Shown: positions 13,963 through 23,211, numbered from the stretch's first letter. The stretch is DNA of 29,520 nt from JBBRRP01 sp964609655 (GCA_964609655.1 CAZSUA010000025.1:1-29520); one strand, 5' to 3'. Translations and numbers: made by a program. The notes: generated from the sequence alone by a model not told the origin.

Positions 13963-15856
13963 CGTATGCACGCTTGTTGCTAAGATCAGGGCCTAATTTG
14001 CCCTGATCGGATTCGCCGTAGGGATGCTGAACCACCGCCTTAATATACGACCAGCCTCCGATGTTGGGGTAGACGTAAACGGACGTGGTCTCGGATCCAT
14101 ACGGCGTCGTGAGGATGCGGCTGAGCTTGCCGGTATCGAGTTGGTAGGCCCAAACAACGTCGTTTTGGTGAGAACTCGTGTCTTCACCGATCAGCAACGT
14201 GCGCCTTCCGGGTATGAAGCTCAGATTGTCCGGGTTGGCCAGGCCATTCACGCTGCACGTGTTGCCCGCGAACTGGCTACCCTCTGGATAGCTCATGGGC
14301 TTGCCCATGATGAGTGCCTTAGAGGAACGAGCCACGTAGTCGCTGCCAAAGGTAGCGTCGGGAGCCACGCGCAGCTGATACACGCCACCGCACCTATTCT
14401 GTGGCAAGCGAATATGATTGGGGCCGCCCGCTTCGTCTTTGTCGCCGTCCGTCATCCCCTTGGAAAGCTCGCTGATGCTCACGTAAAGCGAGGACGAATC
14501 GGGATCAAAGGTGAGGCCCTCTTCTTTTCGGAGTTCGGTCGTGGCGCCGAGATAGGCCGCATAACGACGCGTTTCGAGCCGCGAGGCCGCGAGCTCTTGG
14601 CCAGCTTTAAGCTTCAGACATTCGGAACCAGCGCTATCGGTGCGTGTGAAGCGAAAACCAGCGGGGCAGGTGTGCTTCTTCGGGTCCGTTTTTTGAGCCT
14701 CGAACATATCCGAGAATTTGTGCTTCTTGTCGATCAGCGCTCGGATCTCGGGAGCCGAGGCATGGCCTAGGCTCAGCCATTCGATATCTGCTTCTCCGCC
14801 ATTGGCGTCGTCCACTTGGTTCCAGCGCATTGCGTAGAGCCGGCCGCTTGAGAGATCCGAAGCTCTGTCAGCGATGAACATGTAGAAACCGACGTCGCTG
14901 CCGTCGTCCGTGAGATACGCCGTTTTTCGGTCGGGCATCACGTACGAGAGCTCCAGGTTCGATCGCCCCATGGCGTAGTGCTTGCTCGGAATAGCCTCGC
15001 CGTTAGCCGAGACTCGGACTTCGACCGGATAGCCGTAAGAGTACGGGTTGAATACCGCGCGCACAGCATCGAGCTTGAGATCAGGCTTGCCATCCTGATT
15101 CGCGTCGCGTTTAGGATCGAGCTTGAAGTAGCGAGTCATCGCCAAGACGGAGCTATCGAGCGAGCGTGTCTCAGTGGCCCCCTCAAACGCTCGGGCCTCG
15201 GGTGAATACTCCTCACCGCCAAGATGCGTTCCCCACGGCGTCACGCTGCCGGCGCAGGGCACCCAAATCCCGCCAAAATTGGCGAAATTGATCGGGTGCG
15301 TGCTCTTGACGGAGAGCTCGCCCGTTTTCGCGTTTTGAAACAATTCCGACACGTACATCGCGCCCGGTCGACTTTCGAAGTGCGTGACGGAAAAGAGCTT
15401 CCCGCCGACCGGCAAGAGCGATGAGAAATCGGTGTCCGGTGAAATATCAACGGAACCATCTTCCGCGTGCACCGGCTCACCATCGATGTTCGTGATCAAA
15501 CCGAAGGTTCCCCCGTGCACGTCGCCGCTTCTCTGCAGTACGCGATAGCTCATGGGGAATTTCTTGCCATCAATCGCCACCTCAGGCGAAGTGAGCACGT
15601 CGCGTTTCTGCGCGTCAGTTGAGGGAAAAGGAGCATCCATGAACGCAATGGATCGCTCTCGCGACGCCCCCCCCGGCTCGCAGCCCAACCCCTTGTCTTT
15701 GGGCACTTCAGTCGAAGCGCTACACTGTCCCTGACTGAGCAAACGGGAAGGTGAACTTGCTGTTTGGGCCGGCGCTGCGGGGCCGCCACAGCGTAGGCAC
15801 AAAAGCGGCAAAACGAAGAGCGAAGCAACAGGATGAAGGATTCGGTGACGGGTCAC
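13928..15856 (-). CDS. PhoX/DUF839-type exported protein
   Basis: The protein has 642 residues from GTG 15856, chosen because GGAGA lies 7 bases upstream; the ATG at 15871 has no close ribosome site. The N-terminus (RHRILHPVASLFVLPLLCLRC) is a signal peptide; Cys23 gives only a poor lipobox, and there is no twin-arginine. The hallmark CAGSVTPWGTHLGGEEY (201-217) matches the NCAGGxTPWGTW-EE motif of PhoX-family (DUF839) proteins. Family-like blocks follow: EGLTFDPDSSSLYVSISE (446-463) and NPDNLSFIPGRRTLLIGED (541-559). DANQDGKPDL (251-260) is a calcium-loop-like motif. PhoX enzymes are calcium- and iron-dependent phosphatases, but I cannot confirm all metal ligands, so activity is unproven. 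It is the first gene of a pair with the overlapping cytochrome gene. Confidence 0.8.
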   Translation of the reverse strand: MTRHRILHPVASLFVLPLLCLRCGGPAAPAQTASSPSRLLSQGQCSASTEVPKDKGLGCEPGGASRERSIAFMDAPFPSTDAQKRDVLTSPEVAIDGKKFPMSYRVLQRSGDVHGGTFGLITNIDGEPVHAEDGSVDISPDTDFSSLLPVGGKLFSVTHFESRPGAMYVSELFQNAKTGELSVKSTHPINFANFGGIWVPCAGSVTPWGTHLGGEEYSPEARAFEGATETRSLDSSVLAMTRYFKLDPKRDANQDGKPDLKLDAVRAVFNPYSYGYPVEVRVSANGEAIPSKHYAMGRSNLELSYVMPDRKTAYLTDDGSDVGFYMFIADRASDLSSGRLYAMRWNQVDDANGGEADIEWLSLGHASAPEIRALIDKKHKFSDMFEAQKTDPKKHTCPAGFRFTRTDSAGSECLKLKAGQELAASRLETRRYAAYLGATTELRKEEGLTFDPDSSSLYVSISELSKGMTDGDKDEAGGPNHIRLPQNRCGGVYQLRVAPDATFGSDYVARSSKALIMGKPMSYPEGSQFAGNTCSVNGLANPDNLSFIPGRRTLLIGEDTSSHQNDVVWAYQLDTGKLSRILTTPYGSETTSVYVYPNIGGWSYIKAVVQHPYGESDQGKLGPDLSNKRAYDGYLGPFPALH

Positions 15857-15862
15857 GGTGGT

Positions 15863-15867
15863 TCTCC
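15863..15867 (-). promoter_or_regulatory. Ribosome binding site that favours the GTG start of the PhoX-like gene
   Basis: GGAGA sits 7 bases before GTG 15856, inside the frame that an ATG at 15871 would open. No comparable site is found close to that ATG; the nearest, GGGAG, is about 13 bases away. Confidence 0.5.
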
Positions 15868-16019
15868 ACATAGGACAAACGGCGCTCCCGCAATATCCTC
15901 GATTGATGTCGATGGTGTGACGGTCCTCGGGCAAGAGCCTTTGCCGGACCGATTCGGCAAGGAAACGAACAGGATTTCGACCCAAACCCCTTCAGAGGTG
16001 AGGCGTGTTTGTCCGAAGA

Positions 16020-16575
16020 TTAGTCCTGGAAGACGGTATCCACTGACGGGGCCGAAAGAACGCGCTCAGTCCAGCGCAACACCTCGGCTTCATTCGCACT
16101 TTGGATTCGATCGCGAACCTCCCCAGGAATCTGCCAAACTTCAGCGTCAAGAGCTTAGCGAGTACATCCCGAAGCGCTTCAGCCTTGCCTTCAGCCTTGC
16201 CTTCAGCCTTGCCTTCAGCCTTGCCTCTAGCCTCGCCCTGTTGCTCGGCCAGCTTGACCGTTCGCTTGAGGTTCCAGATTGCTAGTTCCCGGTCCTCCGC
16301 GAGAGTTGCTGTGCTTTCGGATCCGCTGACAGCCGGTCCAGCGCTCGTTTGGCGGCGTTCATGTCGGGGTCTGCCATCGCAAGTTCCTCTAATTCTTCGT
16401 CAGTGGTTGCTCGAAAGAAGCGTCCCCACTTTAGCACAGGTGAGTCCGGGTCGTGCGCGGCTTCCTCCTCCAGCTTCGGCAGGAAGATGCAGATCGTGGG
16501 CTCTAGTTCGAGGTAGTCTTGAGCTCGTCGTGCAGAGGGAAAGTGCCGTTCCTTCGACGTCCTTCGCGAGATCAG
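16020..16575 (-). pseudogene. C-terminal remnant of an Rpn/PD-(D/E)XK nuclease-transposase
   Basis: Three minus-strand frames read in order give a protein tail typical of the Rpn family. The first has ARRAQDYLELEPTICIFLPK, KWGRFFRATTDEELEELAM and ALDRLSADP, up to a stop at 16282-16284. The second has EDRELAIWNLKRTVKLAE, then (GKAE)n and ALRDVLAKLLTLKFG. The third has QIPGEVRDRIQSANEAE, LRWTERVLSAPSVDTVF and a TAA at 16020-16022. Two frameshifts separate them, and the N-terminal nuclease domain is missing; a stop lies at 16576-16578. Rpn proteins are recombination-promoting nucleases that spread as small mobile-like genes. This copy is dead and ends just before the glutaminyl cyclase start. 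Confidence 0.65.
16179..16226. repeat. Four perfect 12-bp tandem repeats
   Basis: TCAGCCTTGCCT is repeated four times without mismatch, with a degenerate fifth copy after it. On the minus strand it encodes the (GKAE)n linker of the Rpn remnant. Such Lys/Ala/Glu/Gly repeats are usual in the linker before the C-terminal domain of this family. Confidence 0.95.
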
Positions 16576-16592
16576 CTAGCCTGCGGTCCAAG

Positions 16593-17522
16593 ATGTCACG
16601 CCCGAGCACTCTGATTCCGATCCTTGCGGCTGCCTTTGCTGCGACATTTCCGTTGTCCGCCAGAGGCCAATCAGCGACCGCGCCCGTTGTTATCCGAAGC
16701 TTTCCGCACGACCGCACCGCCTTCACCGAAGGACTGGTGTTGTTCGAGGGCAAGCTTTTTGAAAGTACGGGGCTCGAAGGCCGTTCGACCCTGCAACGCT
16801 CGGAAATTGCCACGGGCAAGCTTGAGAAGAAAATTGATCTCGATCCAGCTTTTTTTGGCGAAGGGCTCGCCCGCGTGGACCGCCGTCTCTACCAGTTAAC
16901 GTGGAAAAATGGGACCGCGATCGAGTACGACCTGGACACTTTTGTAGAACGGCAGAGGTTCACCTACGCCGGAGAAGGCTGGGGTCTCTGCTACGATGGC
17001 CAATCGCTCGTGATGAGCAACGGTACGGATCACCTCTCATTTCGCGACCCGGAAACATTCGGGGAAATTCGAAGTCTCAAAGTGCTGAGTGGAGGGCAGC
17101 CGCTGTTTAACATCAACGAGCTGGAGTGCGTGAAAGGGCAAATCTACGCGAATGTCTGGCAAACAGACCGGATCGTCGCGATCGATTCAAAAACCGGGAA
17201 AGTTCTTTCCGAGTTCAACGCCGCGGGCCTGCTGAGCGCGGCTGAGCGCCAGGGCGTGGATGTCTTGAATGGCATTGCTTACATCCCAGAGAGTGGCAAT
17301 TTCTATATTACCGGCAAATATTGGCCCAAGCTGTTTGAGGTGACGCTCGGTGCACCACCGAAACCTACGGTTGTGGCTCCGCCCAAAGTGGCTCCGCAGA
17401 TCAAGCCGGGCTGCTCGCTGGGGCATGTTGGCGGTTCAGAAGGCTATTTCGCGTTTCCAGCGCTTTTGGCCTTGGCCGGGTTCCGAAGGTTAGCTGCGCG
17501 CGCCAGAGCCCTTACGGGTTAA
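16593..17522 (+). CDS. Secreted glutaminyl-peptide cyclotransferase with MYXO-CTERM-like tail
   Basis: The 309-residue protein starts at the ATG at 16593; the longer open frame from 16101 runs through the Rpn remnant and is not coding. Residues 1-25 are a signal peptide (LIPILAAAFAATFPLSARG). The body is a beta-propeller of the plant/bacterial glutaminyl cyclase type, with family blocks FTEGL (44-48), FESTG (56-60), AGEGWGL (126-132), NINELE (173-178), LNGIAY (225-230) and TGKYWP (240-245). The family forms N-terminal pyroglutamate on exported peptides and proteins. After a Pro-rich linker, residues 271-305 (PGCSLG, hydrophobic FAFPALLALAGF, then RRLAARARA) resemble a MYXO-CTERM sorting tail, implying surface placement. 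The last 33 bases overlap the 3' end of tsaD on the other strand. Confidence 0.88.
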   Translation: MSRPSTLIPILAAAFAATFPLSARGQSATAPVVIRSFPHDRTAFTEGLVLFEGKLFESTGLEGRSTLQRSEIATGKLEKKIDLDPAFFGEGLARVDRRLYQLTWKNGTAIEYDLDTFVERQRFTYAGEGWGLCYDGQSLVMSNGTDHLSFRDPETFGEIRSLKVLSGGQPLFNINELECVKGQIYANVWQTDRIVAIDSKTGKVLSEFNAAGLLSAAERQGVDVLNGIAYIPESGNFYITGKYWPKLFEVTLGAPPKPTVVAPPKVAPQIKPGCSLGHVGGSEGYFAFPALLALAGFRRLAARARALTG

Positions 17523-18551
17523 CCTCTCGAGCACAGTGCGTGGACTCACGCGTAGCGCTCCGCTGTTGTTCTGGCCTGTGAGCAGCTTTTGAGCCCCGGC
17601 AAACGCGATCATGGCCGCATTGTCGGTGCAGGCCCGGAGGGGTGGGATGAGCAGTGTGAGGCCGTGTTTCTTGGCCGCCCGCTCGGCCCCCTCTCGCAGG
17701 CCACGATTGGCCGCCACGCCGCCGCACAGCACGAGCGTAGTCACACCCTCCTCGACCGCTGCACGCACGCTCTTGGAAATGAGGCTGGTGACCACGGCGT
17801 TTTGGAAGGCCGCGCACAGGTCGCGCAGACGTGGTTCATCTCCTGGCGCGCCGTGCAATTGCACATGACGCGCCACCTCGGACTTCAATCCCGAGAAGCT
17901 AAATTCAAAGGATGCCTTGCCCTTCATAGGGCGTGATAGGCTAACTGCTTCGGGATTACCTTCGAAAGCCAACTTGTCGATGATCGGGCCACCCGGGTAG
18001 CCGAGGCCGAGCAGCTTGGCCACCTTGTCGAAGGCTTCCCCGGCGGCGTCGTCGCGTGTGGCCCCGAGTTCGAAGATTTGGTGCGGCTCGTAACCCTCGA
18101 CCCGATAGATCGCTGTATGCCCGCCTGAGGCCAAAAGGCCGACAAATGGCAGCTGGGGAGAGACGTGGTTCGCGCCTTTTGGGTACTCCAAGTAGGCCGC
18201 GAGCAGATGGCCCATCAAGTGATCCACTGCGACCACCGGCTTGTCCAAAGCCCAAGCCAGACCTTGCGCAAACTGCACGCCGACGAGCAAGGCGCCGGTG
18301 AGGCCAGGCTGGCAGGTGACGGCGATGCCATCGATCTGAGTGCGCTTGAGGCCTGCCTCCTCAAGCGCTTTCTCGACGACGGGCGAAATAGAGCGCAGAT
18401 GGTCGCGTGAGGCCAACTCCGGCACTATCCCACCGTAACGGCTGTGGAGCTGGATTTGCGTGTGCACGATATCCGAGAGCACACGCCCATCGCTTTCGAC
18501 GACCGCCGCCGCTGTTTCGTCGCAAGAGGTCTCGATGCCTAGAACTCGCAT
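17490..18551 (-). CDS. tsaD: tRNA N6-adenosine threonylcarbamoyltransferase TsaD
   Basis: The 353-residue protein has normal length for the family and starts at the ATG at 18549-18551. It has the ASKHA-fold blocks of TsaD/Kae1/Gcp: GIETSCDET (5-13), YGGIVPELASR (39-49), HLMGH with metal ligands His111 and His115, LLASGGHT (139-146), CGGVAANRGLR (276-286) and CTDNAAMIA with ligand Asp310. It adds threonylcarbamoyl to A37 of tRNAs reading ANN codons, working with TsaB and TsaE, which are not in this window. The gene starts 6 bases after the stop of the lipoprotein gene and appears to be the last gene of a four-gene operon. Confidence 0.98.
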   Translation of the reverse strand: MRVLGIETSCDETAAAVVESDGRVLSDIVHTQIQLHSRYGGIVPELASRDHLRSISPVVEKALEEAGLKRTQIDGIAVTCQPGLTGALLVGVQFAQGLAWALDKPVVAVDHLMGHLLAAYLEYPKGANHVSPQLPFVGLLASGGHTAIYRVEGYEPHQIFELGATRDDAAGEAFDKVAKLLGLGYPGGPIIDKLAFEGNPEAVSLSRPMKGKASFEFSFSGLKSEVARHVQLHGAPGDEPRLRDLCAAFQNAVVTSLISKSVRAAVEEGVTTLVLCGGVAANRGLREGAERAAKKHGLTLLIPPLRACTDNAAMIAFAGAQKLLTGQNNSGALRVSPRTVLERLTRKGSGARS

Positions 18552-18557
18552 GCTCGC

Positions 18558-19106
18558 TCAGTAGGCACAATTGCTTGCGGGCTTCTTGGTGAGCGTGAAG
18601 ACTCCGAATCCTGATTGGGCGGAGGGCGGCGCCGTTTCTAAAGTTTGAGGTTTGGGTTTGAAAACGCGCATTTCAAGCGAGCTATCCCGCATCAGGGAAA
18701 GCACACCGAGCAGGCTGCCTTGGCAGGTTGAGTCCATCCAGAGCATGAGGTTCATGTCCCGGCCATCGCCAAACTCAAGCCGGCTGAGCTGGTCATGCAG
18801 CAGGGGCCGAATCGCACGCAGCGGCGCGTGGTTCAAGAGGGGTAGGCCGTCTCCCGAACACAAGCCTGAAGCGCTGTCTCCGGTTGTCACGGTACCGGGC
18901 TCTGTGTCCAGGGCTTCCAAATTGAGGTCAATGCGCATCGCTAAAACTGGCGGCACGCCGGCGGGCACTAGGCCTTCGTGAAACGCGGGCGAAGATATCA
19001 GGCTTCCACAATAGGCTTCGCCTGGCTTGATCTCAAAGCGGCTCAAATTTTGGCAGCCTAACAGCCACAGATTAACACTAAAGAGTATCCAAGACGGGGT
19101 GCGCAT
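18558..19106 (-). CDS. Small lipoprotein of unknown function
   Basis: The 182-residue protein starts at the ATG at 19104-19106. It has a clear lipoprotein signal: hydrophobic WILFSVNLW, then lipobox LLGC with Cys18. The mature part is acidic to neutral and holds Cys at EAYCGS, GLCSGD, STCQGS and near the end (SNCAY), four residues that could pair as disulfides outside the cytoplasm. No known family is recognised. It sits 10 bases after the TPR-HEAT gene and 6 bases before tsaD, so it is cotranscribed with both. Its role is unknown. Confidence 0.75.
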   Translation of the reverse strand: MRTPSWILFSVNLWLLGCQNLSRFEIKPGEAYCGSLISSPAFHEGLVPAGVPPVLAMRIDLNLEALDTEPGTVTTGDSASGLCSGDGLPLLNHAPLRAIRPLLHDQLSRLEFGDGRDMNLMLWMDSTCQGSLLGVLSLMRDSSLEMRVFKPKPQTLETAPPSAQSGFGVFTLTKKPASNCAY

Positions 19107-19116
19107 AGGGGTCGCT

Positions 19117-22100
19117 TCAACGAGCTTTTAGCAGACTCTTCGCTAGGTTCCGCACTTCTTCATCGGGATCGCGGCGCGCCACCGCCCGGAGCACCAAAAG
19201 TGAGCCCGCTGGGTCGAGCGCGCTCAAGGCGTCCAGGCTGGCCCCGCGCACGAGCGCGTAGCGGTCTTCCTCGGCAGCGGTGCGGAGGGCACGGAGTGCG
19301 CTGGGCGCTGCGGGTGTGCCAAGCAGCCTCAGTGTTTGGGCGGCTCGCAGCCGGAGCGCCCACGACGTTGCGTCCGAAAGCACACCCGCGACGTCCACGG
19401 CAGCAGCCTGGATCTTACGCTCTCCAAGCACCGAGAGCGCCACCAAGCGCACGCTATCTTTGGGATCCGTCAGCGCCTTGATCACGGGAGTGAGCGCGCT
19501 GTCTTCGGCATGCCTCCCAAGAAACTCGAGGGACAGCTGCCGTGCATCGGTTGCCGGGTTTCCTGCCAGTGCCGAAAAGGGCTCCACGAGCGACCGCACC
19601 AGCTCCTCTGTTTGGGAATTGACTTGTGATTGTAGCTCCGAGGAGAGGCCCTCGTGGCTGTTGAGGAGCGGCAAGAAAAACGGCGTGGCTCGTGTGCCGC
19701 CGAGGCTTGCCGCTACGGTTCGCGCTCCGTCCAGTGAGGACTGTGCGTAGGTCGTGGCAACCTGGGTGAGCGCGGCGCTGGCCCAAACGAAGGCCGTTGC
19801 TAGCTCTGTGTGAGTGAAGGTTAACGGCTCATAGCCGCGATCCAAAAGGTCGGCCACATCCACGCGGACGCCGGCAGGAGTCGGCAACAGTGCGGGCCAG
19901 ATCGTGCGCCGGGTGGTTGCCAAGAGCACCGCAAGTTTCGCCGCCTCGCGTGTCTTGGGGTTGGGATCCAAAAGGGCAGGTGCCAAGGCTGTCGGATCTG
20001 CTTTTTTCGACAAAGAGCCAAGCGCGATGAGCGCGCTTTGACGGAGGCCTGCGTCTGCCGACCAGACTAGGTCTTTCAGAACTGCCTCGCCTGTTGGGTC
20101 GGCGATTTGAGCGAGTGCGCGCGTTGCTGCCCTCTGCACCAGAGGCGCCGCCGCGGCCGATCGGCAGAGCGAAACCAAGAGCGGCACGGCCGCTCGATAT
20201 TTGAGTGATCCGAGGCCTAGCACCGCTAGCGCCCGAGCCGAGGGAGATTCCGACGAAAGGAGCGCCAGCAACAGCGGAGCGGTTGCGCTATCGTTGAGTG
20301 TTGCTACGGCGAAAACGGCAGCGATGCTGACGGGATCGCCCTCGACAGGATTCGCTCTTCCATCGCGATAAAGCACCGCTTTGAAGCGAGGCAGTAGATC
20401 GATGTCGCGCAGGCCGGCGGCGGCCAGCATAGCACGCGTGCGTAGATTCACGTCCGCGTCGCTGATGGCAAATGTAACGAGTGAGGGGCCCGCTCCCCGG
20501 TTGCGAATGTGGCTGAGGAGTTCTATGGCAAATTGCCGCTGCTTGCCGTTCGGATCGTTGAGAGCGTCGAGCAAGGGCTTGATGGCGCGTGCCCCTATTT
20601 CGGCGAGCGCCTGCTCATTCTTGGTGCGGACTTCGGCGTTCGCGCTGGCCGCGCCCGAAATCAAGGGCGCCGCCAAGGCTCCGTAGATTTCAACGAGCAG
20701 CTCGCGGTAGAGGGGATGATTCGGGTGCCCAAGCGCGACCTGAAGCAACTCGTGCTCAAGGTCCGGAAGTGTGCCGGCGCTCACATTGATTTCGGCGCTC
20801 AAGCGCACCGCGCGTGACACGAGCTCGCTATCGACAGCAGACCGCATCACACGGCGCATGAGGCGATCGGCTTCGGTAGCCAGCCCTTGAGCGAGAAGCA
20901 AATCAGCCAGCTCGAAATAAACCGGGAAAATTCGGTCATTTTTGGCAATCGCTTTGCGAAATGCTTCGATGGCTTTTTCTGGCAGGTTCCGCTTGCGGTA
21001 CATCTCGCCGAGGCGTCGGTGGCCTTCGGCATCGTCCGGGTTCAGCTCAAGGGCACGAGCCGCGTAGCGCAGTGCGTCCACGTCACGATACAAGGCCGTC
21101 GCGTGTTCTGCCATGCGTTGATAGGATTGGCGTGCGTTCGCGGGGTCTAGCACGGCCAATTGCTCCAAGGTGAGAATGGCTTCTGCCAGGCGCCCCAACT
21201 TGACCAGCGTTCTTTCAAGTGTCGCCCAGCTTTCCACGTCCCCGGGAGCCAAACGCACCAGCTGCCTCAGTGTTGCTTCTGCCTTTTCGGGTTGGCCAAG
21301 CTTGAGCTCGGCCTCAGCTAAAAGTTTGCCAGCTTCGAGATCAGGGGGCTTGTGTTCGAGTTGGAGGCGGAGCGCCGCAGGCCTGCGCGGCAGCGAGCGA
21401 TCAAGACTCCAAAGCGTTACGATGTGTTGGCGCGCTTCACGTGCTAGGTGAGGCTCGGGGGAGCGAAGCTTGAGGATCCCAAACCAAATACCATTGGCTT
21501 CTTCGTAGTAGGCTCGGCGTGGCCCTTCGCTCGCTTGAGCGCCTGCACGTTCCAGAGCGAGTGCGTAGGCGCGATCGACACTTCGATCATTGGGTTTCAG
21601 CTTTCTGGCTTCGCGGTAGGCGCTGAGGGCGTCGGAAGTGAGTTGGTGTTGCAGATAGACATCGCCCAAGATCAGCAAATTTGCTGCGCGATCCGTGCCC
21701 GCCTGCTCCACTTGCTTCCAGGTCTTAATAGCCCTGTTTTTGTCGTCGGCCTCCCAATAGCGTCGCCCGAGCTCGACCAGGTGCCGAGGATCGCGCCCTG
21801 CTACCGCCGTGATCCTTTCCAAGATCTGGGTGGCGCGCGTGGGATCCCCTAACCGCTCATAGAGGTCAACGAGAGTCGTGAGCACTTGATCGTCGCCGAG
21901 TGCCCGCTGTTCTAGCTTTTGCAGTTCGGCCTGGGCGCGAGCCCGCTCGCCTTGTTGGAGTAAGGCTTCCACCAGGCGAAACACGAAGGATGGATTCTTG
22001 GGTTCCGCACTGACGAGTTTTTCGTATTCGGTGAGCACGCCTTTGAGATCGCCAGAAAGCTCGCGAAGCCCGATTAGCTTCAAGCGAATGCTGACGTCTC

Positions 22101-23190
22101 GGGGGCGCTCGGACGCCAATTGAGCATAGGTTTTTTGCGCGAGAGCGAGCTGCCCCGTCTCTTCATACAGTTCCGCAAGCAGCTTTTTGCGATCAAAATC
22201 GCTGATGGGCCGCGCTTCCAGTTCATGGATCAATTCGGGTAGGCGATTTTGGCTGCGGTAAATGTCTGCCAGGGTCGCGTAGATCTCCGAAACAACACCT
22301 GATTGACCCGCGATCCCGAGCGCTCGGCGCAACTCACGCAGCGCTTCTTCGGTTTTTGCGGCCTTGGCCAGAGCGCGCCCAAGATCCCGAAGTGCGGGCA
22401 AAAGCGCGCGATTATCGCCCGATGCCAAACGCACTACCCGCCGGTATTCTTCCACGGCACGGTCGTACTTCGCTCGATTGAAAAGCTCCCGCGCCAGTTC
22501 GGATTCAACAAACCCTGAACCGCGTGCAATTTTCACCAATCCGCGGTGATGCTCAGTCGCACAGGCGTAGTCTTCCAGATCGAGACACAGCGTGAGCAGA
22601 GTCCTCAGCGTCTGTTCCCGCAGGCTCGCGTTCGTTAGGTACTTGAGTGAAGCTTCGTAGCCTTGCCGGGCGCGCAGCAAATCTCCCTGTTCTTTGAAGA
22701 GATCAGCGAGCGCGAGCCTAGAGCCAGGAGCTTCAGGGCGTTTCAGAATGGCTTGCTCGTAAGTCGCTTGGGCTTCGGCAGTTTTGCCGGCTTGGCGAAA
22801 GATCCCGGCAAGTGCCACCAGAGCACTCACACCTTGGTCGCTGTCCACGCGGGCGCGTGCTTCAAACTCGGCAACCAAGGTATCAATTTTGCCATCACGC
22901 TGGCGATAAAGCTCACTCAAGCGTCGGATCGGAAATTGGGCCTCAGGTTGGCTCAAGACTATACCCGTGTAGCGCAGGATGAGGGCATCTGGGCTCTGCT
23001 CGGCGCCGTTCGTAGCTCGCGGGCTTGTAGCGTTGGGTTTGCTCTTCGTCGCGTCTGCGCCGACAGGTCCGCGAGCGCGCGGCTTGTTGCGGTGTCTGCC
23101 TGCGGGGTTAAATTGTGCTTGCGACTGTCCGTCCACCAAACAGATGGCGGCACCGAACAGCAAGCAGCGCGCTACGGAACCTAGCCTCAC
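19117..23190 (-). CDS. Giant exported TPR and HEAT repeat protein
   Basis: The 1357-residue protein starts with GTG 23190, preceded by GGAGG 10 bases upstream. Residues 1-26 are a signal peptide ending SQAQ. A Lys/Pro/Thr-rich stretch follows. Residues from about 65 to 820 are a long array of TPR units, for example AGKTAEAQATYEQAILKRPE, AYREARKLKPNDRSVDRAYA and NPDDAEGHRRLGEMYRKRN. From about 830 to the end the repeats become HEAT/Armadillo-like: AIKPLLDALNDPNGKQRQFA, PLLLALLSSESPSARALAVL and VIKALTDPKDSVRLVALSVL. It is all helical solenoid with no catalytic domain, so a scaffold for protein partners in the periplasm or at the outer membrane is likely. It lies between two lipoprotein genes on the same strand. 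Confidence 0.9.
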   Translation of the reverse strand: MRLGSVARCLLFGAAICLVDGQSQAQFNPAGRHRNKPRARGPVGADATKSKPNATSPRATNGAEQSPDALILRYTGIVLSQPEAQFPIRRLSELYRQRDGKIDTLVAEFEARARVDSDQGVSALVALAGIFRQAGKTAEAQATYEQAILKRPEAPGSRLALADLFKEQGDLLRARQGYEASLKYLTNASLREQTLRTLLTLCLDLEDYACATEHHRGLVKIARGSGFVESELARELFNRAKYDRAVEEYRRVVRLASGDNRALLPALRDLGRALAKAAKTEEALRELRRALGIAGQSGVVSEIYATLADIYRSQNRLPELIHELEARPISDFDRKKLLAELYEETGQLALAQKTYAQLASERPRDVSIRLKLIGLRELSGDLKGVLTEYEKLVSAEPKNPSFVFRLVEALLQQGERARAQAELQKLEQRALGDDQVLTTLVDLYERLGDPTRATQILERITAVAGRDPRHLVELGRRYWEADDKNRAIKTWKQVEQAGTDRAANLLILGDVYLQHQLTSDALSAYREARKLKPNDRSVDRAYALALERAGAQASEGPRRAYYEEANGIWFGILKLRSPEPHLAREARQHIVTLWSLDRSLPRRPAALRLQLEHKPPDLEAGKLLAEAELKLGQPEKAEATLRQLVRLAPGDVESWATLERTLVKLGRLAEAILTLEQLAVLDPANARQSYQRMAEHATALYRDVDALRYAARALELNPDDAEGHRRLGEMYRKRNLPEKAIEAFRKAIAKNDRIFPVYFELADLLLAQGLATEADRLMRRVMRSAVDSELVSRAVRLSAEINVSAGTLPDLEHELLQVALGHPNHPLYRELLVEIYGALAAPLISGAASANAEVRTKNEQALAEIGARAIKPLLDALNDPNGKQRQFAIELLSHIRNRGAGPSLVTFAISDADVNLRTRAMLAAAGLRDIDLLPRFKAVLYRDGRANPVEGDPVSIAAVFAVATLNDSATAPLLLALLSSESPSARALAVLGLGSLKYRAAVPLLVSLCRSAAAAPLVQRAATRALAQIADPTGEAVLKDLVWSADAGLRQSALIALGSLSKKADPTALAPALLDPNPKTREAAKLAVLLATTRRTIWPALLPTPAGVRVDVADLLDRGYEPLTFTHTELATAFVWASAALTQVATTYAQSSLDGARTVAASLGGTRATPFFLPLLNSHEGLSSELQSQVNSQTEELVRSLVEPFSALAGNPATDARQLSLEFLGRHAEDSALTPVIKALTDPKDSVRLVALSVLGERKIQAAAVDVAGVLSDATSWALRLRAAQTLRLLGTPAAPSALRALRTAAEEDRYALVRGASLDALSALDPAGSLLVLRAVARRDPDEEVRNLAKSLLKAR

Positions 23191-23211
23191 AGGGGATCAG
23201 CCTCCTTGCCT

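Noticed and set aside
14024..14770. A 248-residue plus-strand frame
   Set aside because: It is antisense to the PhoX-like gene, which carries family motifs in this stretch.
16179..16226. CRISPR-like or regulatory tandem repeat
   Set aside because: The 12-bp units are contiguous with no spacers and encode the linker of the Rpn remnant.
16101..16592. Long plus-strand N-terminal extension of the glutaminyl cyclase frame
   Set aside because: It is the antisense of the Rpn remnant, full of Ser-Ala-Leu-Pro repeats made by the 12-bp tandem; the signal peptide begins at 16593.
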